Both the position numbers and the translations under genes were made by a program. Of a stretch of 11,615 nt of DNA, positions 6,931-11,615 are shown one piece after another. How positions within the stretch are numbered: position 1 is the first letter of the stretch; every line of letters begins with the position of its first letter. The notes beneath the pieces are model-generated. The model ran no database searches and had not been told where the DNA came from. It saw nothing but the letters and a program-made list of their open reading frames with translations. The stretch is from assembly GCA_903854805.1 (NCBI GenBank), contig CAINXK010000319.1, positions 1-11,615 of the forward strand, read 5' to 3'. The stretch comes from an uncultured Anaerolineae bacterium (GTDB lineage Bacteria; Chloroflexota; Anaerolineae; Anaerolineales; Villigracilaceae).

Positions 6931-7989
6931 ATGGCTGATTTAGTAGATATCAACGGTGCTGTATGCCCGCTTCCATTGACGCATAATGAGCAAATTGTTA
7001 TGGGGCACGGGTCAGGTGGTAAGATGAGCGCTGACTTAATCTCCAAAATTTTTGCTGCTGCTTTCGATAATCCCATATTGAGAACTGGGGATGATGGGGC
7101 CGTCATCGATATTCCCAAGGGCCGTATGGCGATCAGTACAGATTCGCATGTTGTTTCGCCATTATTTTTTTCTGGTGGAGATATTGGGCACCTTTCGATT
7201 TGTGGAACCGTAAACGATGTTTCAATGATGGGAGCCGAACCGCTTTATTTGAGTGTTGGCTTTATTCTCGAAGAGGGTTTACAAATCGATATTCTAAAGC
7301 GAGTGGTAGCATCCATGAAATCTGCCGCAGATGAGGCCGGAATCCAAATTATCTGTGGGGACACTAAAGTTGTTCAGCGTGGCAAAGCTGATGGTATATA
7401 TATCAATACAACGGGTATAGGAATCGTTCGACCAGGCTGTAATGTCAGTGGTAGTCTGGCAAACCCAGGCGATGTCATTATATTAAGTGGCCCAATCGGA
7501 GATCATGGTATTGCAGTGTTGGCAGCCCGTGGAGAATTGGGTTTTGAAACGGATGTAAGGAGTGATTCTGCGCCGCTCAACCATCTGGTCGCCGCGATAA
7601 TGGAAGCTAGTAACAACATCCACGTGCTTCGCGATCCGACCCGCGGCGGGGTAGCAACCACCTTAAATGAAATTGCCCACCAATCAAATGTAGGTATTGT
7701 TCTCGATGAATCGAGTATTCCTGTGCGCCCGGCCGTAGCAGCAGTTTGTGAAATGCTCGGCTTTGACCCACTATACGTGGCCAATGAAGGCAGGCTGATC
7801 GTAATCCTGGCGCACGAAGACGCTGATAAGGTCCTCTCAGTAATGCGCCAAACAAAATACGGTGAGGATGCAGTCATAATCGGTGAAGTCCAACCAAACC
7901 CAGCCAAGAGAGTGATTATGAGAACGATGCTTGGTTCTACACGTGTAATTGATGTTTTGATGGGAGAAATGTTACCAAGAATCTGCTAG
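6931..7989 (+). CDS. hypE: Carbamoyl dehydratase HypE
   Basis: HypE (352 residues) belongs to the AIR-synthase/PurM-like superfamily. Its C-terminal cysteine is carbamoylated by HypF, then dehydrated with ATP to a thiocyanate that donates CN to the HypC-HypD iron. The protein ends exactly in PRIC, with Cys352 last, as required. The N-terminal ATP-binding loop GHGSGGKM is at 25-32, GDDGAVID at 53-60, and STDSHVVSPLFF and GTVNDVSMMGA follow in the order seen in HypE; GDTKVV and RDPTRGGVATTLNEIA are in the second half. About 24 residues before the Gly-rich loop (with VCPLPL) form an extension absent in E. coli HypE but common in other bacterial HypE. AGGA at 6921-6924, 6 bases before the ATG, supports this start. 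It is the last gene of the operon. Confidence 0.96.
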   Translation: MADLVDINGAVCPLPLTHNEQIVMGHGSGGKMSADLISKIFAAAFDNPILRTGDDGAVIDIPKGRMAISTDSHVVSPLFFSGGDIGHLSICGTVNDVSMMGAEPLYLSVGFILEEGLQIDILKRVVASMKSAADEAGIQIICGDTKVVQRGKADGIYINTTGIGIVRPGCNVSGSLANPGDVIILSGPIGDHGIAVLAARGELGFETDVRSDSAPLNHLVAAIMEASNNIHVLRDPTRGGVATTLNEIAHQSNVGIVLDESSIPVRPAVAAVCEMLGFDPLYVANEGRLIVILAHEDADKVLSVMRQTKYGEDAVIIGEVQPNPAKRVIMRTMLGSTRVIDVLMGEMLPRIC

Positions 7990-8075
7990 GACCTAGACAG
8001 AACTAGATCAGTAAAATAAATTTTATTCCTGAAGACTAATTTCTCTTTTCAAAGCCATAGGTTTTGGTGGGCTTG

Positions 8076-8087
8076 CTGGGGTGGGGG
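8076..8087 (+). repeat. G-rich 12-mer, copy 1
   Basis: CTGGGGTGGGGG; it matches copy 2 at 8207-8218 in 11 of 12 positions. It stands out in an A/T-rich region. Three runs of three or more G occur between 8069 and 8087, one short of a canonical four-run quadruplex. Confidence 0.45.
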
Positions 8088-8122
8088 AGGTTGCGGAGTC
8101 TGTGCTAAATATTTATTGAAAG

Positions 8123-8167
8123 AAGTCAGAAAATAATACGATAAATTACTTTCCGGATTACTGACTT
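8123..8167. other. Hairpin I (alternative to hairpin II)
   Basis: AAGTCAG (8123-8129) pairs with CTGACTT (8161-8167) across a 31-base loop, extendable by a G-U and an A-U pair at the base. The right arm shares 8161-8162 with the left arm of hairpin II, so the two cannot form fully at once. Confidence 0.35.
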
Positions 8168-8205
8168 TTCCAAATTAGATTCTAAAAGTAGTAATCCGAT
8201 CTTTT
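8154..8205 (+). terminator. Hairpin II followed by a short T run, weak terminator candidate
   Basis: CGGATTACT (8154-8162) pairs perfectly with AGTAATCCG (8190-8198). Inside, CTTTT (8165-8169) can pair with AAAAG (8184-8188), giving a two-step stem with a 14-base loop. ATCTTTT follows at 8199-8205. The T run is short and interrupted, so termination may be partial. Confidence 0.35.
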
Positions 8206-8206
8206 A

Positions 8207-8218
8207 CTGGAGTGGGGG
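8207..8218 (+). repeat. G-rich 12-mer, copy 2
   Basis: CTGGAGTGGGGG, followed by one more G; 131 bases after copy 1, same orientation, with hairpins I and II between the two copies. Confidence 0.45.
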
Positions 8219-8221
8219 GCT

Positions 8222-8245
8222 GTTTGACATTTATAAGCGTCAAGC
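8222..8245. other. Hairpin III, directly before the terminator
   Basis: GTTTGAC (8222-8228) pairs with GTCAAGC (8239-8245) over 7 positions, including one T-G wobble, around a 10-base loop. The GTCAA of its right arm can instead pair with TTGAC at 8290-8294, which would cover the end of the terminator's T run. Confidence 0.35.
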
Positions 8246-8247
8246 TA

Positions 8248-8291
8248 TCAATGCTTTCGATAAGTATTATTACCGAAAGCATTGAATTTTT
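8248..8291 (+). terminator. Rho-independent terminator
   Basis: TCAATGCTTTCG (8248-8259) and CGAAAGCATTGA (8274-8285) form a perfect 12-bp stem with a 14-base loop, followed by A and five T (8287-8291). It would end + strand transcripts coming from hypE or from a start within the intergenic region, 259 bases after the hypE stop. Confidence 0.7.
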
Positions 8292-8441
8292 GACCAAATC
8301 TATATTACAATTCGGATGAATGTATCGTTTGTATGGTATTTCTCAAGTGCTCATAAACAATTTCTTCCAGCCGTAGTTACACAAGTATTATTTTCTATCC
8401 AAGTAAAAATATAGTCACCCAATAATTACCACCGTAAACCT

Positions 8442-9431
8442 ATGCCTATCCCAACACCAGATCTATCTACCCAAGATGCGGTCAGTAAATTTGTTCGCAT
8501 GGTTGAACAGTCGCGAAGCGCCAATACTTCTATTAGCTATGCGAAAGGATTACGCTTTTATTGCCTGATCCTACAAGAGAATGGTTTGGATGAAAAATCC
8601 CTACCTGCAAACCAGATACGCGAAGATAGTCTGATTTGGTTACTGGATGCGTTGAAAGACTATTCTCCAGCAACTGAACAACTCTATACAGCAACCGTAA
8701 CAAGATTTTTTAATTTCCTCGTTGCTGAAAAAATTTCTGACATTAACTTATCTCGCGCGAAAGAGATTGTTCGAATGCGTAGCCGGCGATTAGGACAACG
8801 ATTACCCCAATTTCCTCGCAACGAGATTGAGCAAATCATTGATTTTGTGCTGGGTATGCCGATCTCCGCCACCGAGCCTGAAATTTACCGGGATTTACGT
8901 GACAAGGCATTCCTGATTATGCTGGCAGACACCGGGCTTAGGGTCCACGAAGCATGTAACCTTAGACGTGGGGACATAGACTGGAATGAAGGCCGGGCTA
9001 TCATTATCGGTAAAGGCAACAAACAAGCGGTTATTCGCTTTTCGAAAAGATCAATGACTGCGATCAAGGATTACTTAAAGGCTCGCAGCAAACTCGATGG
9101 GAGTTCAGGCCGATCTATGACATCCCTGCCCCTCTTTGCCAGACATGATAAAGGAGCCGGCAAAAAAATTAAACCAATATCGCCCACGACCGGTCGAAAT
9201 ATCGTTGATGAAAGAATTCGACAAGTGCTCGGCGATGAAGCAAAAGGCAAAATCACCCCACATTCATTTCGCCACTATTTCGTCACGACTGTATTGCGAG
9301 CATCGGGAAATTTGAAGTTAGCACAGGAATTGGCTCGTCATGCAAATATCGCAGTTACCCAGCGCTATGCCCACATATCTGATGACGAACTGGACCAGGG
9401 CTATTTTGAGATATTTGATGCTGAAAAATAA
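8442..9431 (+). CDS. Tyrosine recombinase, XerC/XerD-like
   Basis: The 329-residue protein has the two-domain layout of tyrosine recombinases: an N-terminal SAM-like core-binding domain (about 10-108, SKFVRMVEQSRSANTSISYAKG) and a catalytic domain (about 120-322). All active-site residues are in place: Arg167 in ADTGLRVHEA, Lys191 in IGKGNKQ, His274 and Arg277 in HSFRHYF, His300 in ELARHANI, and the nucleophile Tyr309 in TQRYAHIS. It cuts and joins DNA at specific sites. It is slightly longer than typical XerC/XerD (about 300 residues) but much shorter than many phage integrases, so it may resolve chromosome dimers or serve an integrated element; no partner recombinase or element genes flank it. 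There is no Shine-Dalgarno before the ATG at 8442, which was chosen because it keeps the complete N-terminal domain. Confidence 0.88.
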   Translation: MPIPTPDLSTQDAVSKFVRMVEQSRSANTSISYAKGLRFYCLILQENGLDEKSLPANQIREDSLIWLLDALKDYSPATEQLYTATVTRFFNFLVAEKISDINLSRAKEIVRMRSRRLGQRLPQFPRNEIEQIIDFVLGMPISATEPEIYRDLRDKAFLIMLADTGLRVHEACNLRRGDIDWNEGRAIIIGKGNKQAVIRFSKRSMTAIKDYLKARSKLDGSSGRSMTSLPLFARHDKGAGKKIKPISPTTGRNIVDERIRQVLGDEAKGKITPHSFRHYFVTTVLRASGNLKLAQELARHANIAVTQRYAHISDDELDQGYFEIFDAEK

Positions 9432-9462
9432 TTGCGTGTGATTTCGACAAATACCCTATACT
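9432..9462 (+). promoter_or_regulatory. Weak promoter candidate for the MATE gene
   Basis: TATACT (9457-9462, 5 of 6 to the -10 consensus) lies 30 bases before the ATG at 9492. The best -35 match is TTGCGT (9432-9437), at a spacing of 19 bases. It starts immediately after the recombinase stop. Confidence 0.25.
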
Positions 9463-9491
9463 TATTGGTTTACTTTGATTGGAATTATGCG

Positions 9492-10895
9492 ATGGAGACA
9501 AAATTGGCTTTATTAACAGCGCCGCTTAGGCGAGTTATTGACTATTACAATGACCCCGATTATTTTTCGCAAATCCGAAAAATAGCACTACCTATTACTT
9601 TGCAGAATTTTGTCTTTTCTGCACTAAATATGGCAAGCGTAATCATGATCGGGCAAAAGGGCGACGTAGCTGTTGCTGCAGTAGGACTGGCTGGACAGAT
9701 TTTCTTCTTGCTTAACCTGGTTCTATTTGGGTTGGGAAGCGGAACTGGTATTTTTGCTGCCCAACTTTGGGGCAAAAGAGATATAAAAAATATTCGCAAA
9801 GTTTTAGCATTATCCCTCCGGCTTTCCTTCGGCGCAGCAATGTTATTTTTTATTTTCTCGCAATTCTTTTCTACAAGTGTTTTAGAAATATATTCGACAG
9901 ATGAGCGCGTGGTTGCTGTCGGGGCTGAATATTTACGAATATTCAGCTGGAGTTTTTTCTTTTTCGCTATCACTTTTGGATACGTATTTATTTTACGTTC
10001 TACTGGAAATGTCCGATTGCCAGTAGCCGCCTCGGTCATTTCATTGCTTATTAATGCCATACTTACCTATGCACTTGTCTTCGGAAAATATGGCTTACCA
10101 GCTTATAGCGTCAATGGTGCTGCCATCGCCATAATTATTGCTCGCGGAATAGAATGTGCCATCCTCTTAATTGGCATTTACCTTCAAAAGGATTCTGTAG
10201 CAGCTGTTACATTGAGTGAGCTCCTGTACTTCGATTGGTCATTTACATGGAAGATCATGAGACCGGTTATCCCTGTGGCAATCAACGAGATATTCTGGTC
10301 ATTTGGTATCACAACTTATAATATTATTTATGCGCGCATGGGAACAGAATCTATCGCTGCAATCAACATCTTCAGCACCATAGATAACATGGCTTTTATA
10401 TTTTTTATTGGTTTAGGAAATGCAACTGCCATTCTTGTTGGCAATAAAATTGGGTCTCACGAGCTGGTACAAGCTCAAAAATACGCTGGCAGATCGATTG
10501 GACTGGCAATATCTTTTGGGTTGGTGGTGGGATTTTTTGTTTTTCTTTTGCGAGGCCCAATTCTCAGCATATACAATGTTTCGCCGAAAGTTGCAGAGAA
10601 CGCATATCAAATTATGACCATTGCGGCATTTGTAATCTGGATGCGAGCATCAAACATGGTTATCATCACCGGCATATTACGAAGCGGAGGGGATACTATG
10701 TATTCCCTTGTGTTGGACGGGCTAGTTATTTGGCTGATTGGAGTACCCTTGGCTGCATTGGGAGCATTTTATTTTATGCTTCCAATCCAGTGGGTTTATT
10801 TTCTGATACTATCAGAAGAGATCACGAAATTCTTTTTCGGACTCAGGCGATATTTATCGCGAAAATGGATTAATAACTTAACTCATGTAATTTAG
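9492..10895 (+). CDS. MATE-family multidrug/toxin efflux transporter
   Basis: From the ATG at 9492 the protein has 467 residues, the usual length for MATE transporters, and is hydrophobic throughout, with about 12 membrane segments expected. Two homologous halves are visible: GLGSGTGIFAAQLWGK at 80-95 and GLGNATAILVGNKIGS at 307-322 sit at matching positions after the second and eighth segments. These exporters use a Na+ or H+ gradient to expel organic cations, drugs or metabolites; the substrate cannot be inferred. The frame is open further up to a TTG at 9432, which would add 20 residues (RVISTNTLYLLVYFDWNYA) unlike a MATE N-terminus; the ATG has only a weak purine stretch before it. It starts 60 bases after the recombinase and its stop overlaps the stop of the convergent aminotransferase gene by 4 bases. 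Confidence 0.9.
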   Translation: METKLALLTAPLRRVIDYYNDPDYFSQIRKIALPITLQNFVFSALNMASVIMIGQKGDVAVAAVGLAGQIFFLLNLVLFGLGSGTGIFAAQLWGKRDIKNIRKVLALSLRLSFGAAMLFFIFSQFFSTSVLEIYSTDERVVAVGAEYLRIFSWSFFFFAITFGYVFILRSTGNVRLPVAASVISLLINAILTYALVFGKYGLPAYSVNGAAIAIIIARGIECAILLIGIYLQKDSVAAVTLSELLYFDWSFTWKIMRPVIPVAINEIFWSFGITTYNIIYARMGTESIAAINIFSTIDNMAFIFFIGLGNATAILVGNKIGSHELVQAQKYAGRSIGLAISFGLVVGFFVFLLRGPILSIYNVSPKVAENAYQIMTIAAFVIWMRASNMVIITGILRSGGDTMYSLVLDGLVIWLIGVPLAALGAFYFMLPIQWVYFLILSEEITKFFFGLRRYLSRKWINNLTHVI

Positions 10896-11615
10896 ATTGT
10901 TTCGGCTTTTTGGGCAACATAAGTATCATAAGTGGCTCTTAGCAGATTTGTTATATTTCCCGGCTTCCCCTCCCCCACTGTTATGCCATTGATACAAACT
11001 ACTGGCACTACACCTCGAGAACTGCTGGTAATAAACGCCTCATCTATTGACGGAAGTTCAGCTATGCGCAACGATCTGTATTCAATAAGCATAGCTTGCA
11101 CCCGAATAAGTCGTAGAATTACCCGACGTGTTACCCCAAGAAGAATTCCATTCCGGGCGGTGATAACTTTTGAATTTTGGACCGCATAGAAATTACTGGT
11201 CATTCCTTCCATAATTTGTTCGTTTCGCGTTATCAATGCTTCGTAAATACCTTTGGCCGCCAAGGTTTGGCGCTCCATCTGACTTTTATTAATAAATTCT
11301 GTTGACTTTATGCGCGGATCAGTCCTAACGATTCCAGTTGTAACTACACTTACACCATGTTGAATTATATCCTCGTCAACGGGTTTAAAGTTCTCTATCA
11401 AAACAAAGATTTGCCCAGGCTGATCCGAGAGAGATAGACAAATCCGCACTCGCGCCTCTTTTGGCCCAAATTCATGAAGGAGTCTCCTTATTCCTAATCG
11501 CAAGCCATCGGAAGTGACGGAAGGTTTGATTCCAGCTTCTTCACATTTAACAAATATGCGGTTCAGGTGTACTCCTAATCCTATGACTTTTTGAGCCCCG
11601 AAGTACGTTCGAAAA
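10892..11615 (-). CDS. Class IV PLP-dependent aminotransferase (5' end outside the window)
   Basis: The minus-strand frame runs open from the right edge (first full codon 11614-11612) to TAA at 10894-10892, about 240 residues. The first visible residues, FRTYFGAQKVIGLGVHLNR, match the EGIRxY...HLxR region near the N-terminus of fold-type IV enzymes, so only a few tens of residues are missing; the TTG at 11503-11501 is therefore internal. The probable PLP lysine is in RIKSTEF (codon 11306-11308), and MEGMTSNFYAV (Glu at 11207-11209) is the conserved second motif. The family covers branched-chain amino acid aminotransferase (ilvE), D-amino acid transaminase and 4-amino-4-deoxychorismate lyase (pabC); the fragment does not settle which. 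It is convergent with the MATE gene. Confidence 0.88.
   Translation of the reverse strand, partial: FRTYFGAQKVIGLGVHLNRIFVKCEEAGIKPSVTSDGLRLGIRRLLHEFGPKEARVRICLSLSDQPGQIFVLIENFKPVDEDIIQHGVSVVTTGIVRTDPRIKSTEFINKSQMERQTLAAKGIYEALITRNEQIMEGMTSNFYAVQNSKVITARNGILLGVTRRVILRLIRVQAMLIEYRSLRIAELPSIDEAFITSSSRGVVPVVCINGITVGEGKPGNITNLLRATYDTYVAQKAETI

Larger units (their letters stand above)
7990..8441. other. 452-base intergenic region without a convincing gene
   Basis: This stretch separates hypE from the recombinase. The first part carries three CTAG tetranucleotides in 21 bases (7986-8006, the first overlapping the hypE stop) and no strong terminator right after hypE. The middle (8076-8291) has G-rich repeats and hairpins listed separately. 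The last 150 bases (8292-8441) are A/T-rich with only weak promoter-like matches, for example TTGTAT (8329-8334), 17 bases, CATAAA (8352-8357). No tRNA, rRNA, CRISPR or known riboswitch was recognised by eye. Confidence 0.6.

Noticed and set aside
7503..7907. 134-codon open frame on the minus strand inside hypE
   Set aside because: It is fully antisense to a well-conserved gene, with Ser/Ala-rich composition typical of a shadow frame and no recognisable domain.
8061..8094. G-quadruplex
   Set aside because: Only three runs of three or more G are present in close spacing, so a canonical four-run quadruplex is not formed; two-layer forms cannot be judged by eye.
8212..8322. GTG-started 36-codon frame through the terminator (beginning MGGCLTF)
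   Set aside because: No Shine-Dalgarno, and it runs straight through a clear terminator hairpin; the A/T-rich hydrophobic codons fit chance.
9432..9491. TTG-initiated 20-residue extension of the MATE transporter
   Set aside because: It begins one base after the recombinase stop frame ends, has no ribosome binding site, and adds residues unlike a MATE N-terminus.
9560..10060. 166-codon open frame on the minus strand inside the MATE gene
   Set aside because: It lies opposite hydrophobic codons, giving a Lys/Arg/Ser-rich shadow with no recognisable fold or ribosome binding site.
11501..11503. TTG as start of the aminotransferase
   Set aside because: The same frame continues to the window edge with clear family sequence (RTYFG, HLNR), so the true start lies outside.
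1..11615. CRISPR array, tRNA/rRNA genes or insertion sequence
   Set aside because: No regularly spaced repeats, no cloverleaf or rRNA-like sequence and no transposase or terminal inverted repeats were seen on either strand.

Overview
This window is a stretch of bacterial chromosome dominated by a complete set of [NiFe]-hydrogenase maturation genes in the order hypA-hypB-hypF-hypC-hypD-hypE. The base composition leans to A/T, genes are closely packed, and several have clear Shine-Dalgarno sites. The overall look (lipoprotein-type efflux adaptor, HypE with an N-terminal extension, class IV aminotransferase, Xer-like recombinase) would fit an anaerobic Chloroflexota such as an Anaerolineae. That placement is inference only; no marker gene in the window fixes the taxonomy.

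Layout. Positions 1-245 hold the 3' end of an FtsX/MacB-type ABC permease, followed by a lipoprotein membrane-fusion (HlyD-like) adaptor at 287-1447; together they look like the end of an efflux operon. A small two-CBS-domain protein (1538-1975) has its own promoter with an inverted repeat overlapping it. A 21-bp hairpin at 2031-2077 separates this block from the hyp operon. The 114 bases before hypA contain a direct repeat and an inverted repeat that may be operators. The hyp genes run from 2192 to 7989 with gaps of 8-43 bases and one 8-base overlap (hypB/hypF).

How the hyp genes work together. HypF and HypE make the cyanide ligands from carbamoyl phosphate. HypC and HypD carry and assemble the Fe(CN)2CO unit. 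HypA and HypB deliver nickel. All diagnostic residues looked for are present (HypA zinc site, HypB P-loop and Cys-His/Cys metal site, HypF zinc fingers and HxxxH, HypC Cys2, HypD CGG and CPVC cysteines, HypE C-terminal PRIC), so the pathway should be functional. No hydrogenase subunit gene and no maturation endopeptidase lies in the window, so the client enzyme must be encoded elsewhere.

Downstream, 7990-8441 is a 452-base non-coding stretch with two near-identical G-rich 12-mers, several hairpins, some mutually exclusive, and a good rho-independent terminator at 8248-8291. It is the least explained part of the window. After it come a tyrosine recombinase with a full catalytic set (8442-9431), a MATE-family transporter (9492-10895), and, on the opposite strand, a class IV PLP-dependent aminotransferase that is cut by the right end of the window. 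The stop codons of the last two genes overlap.
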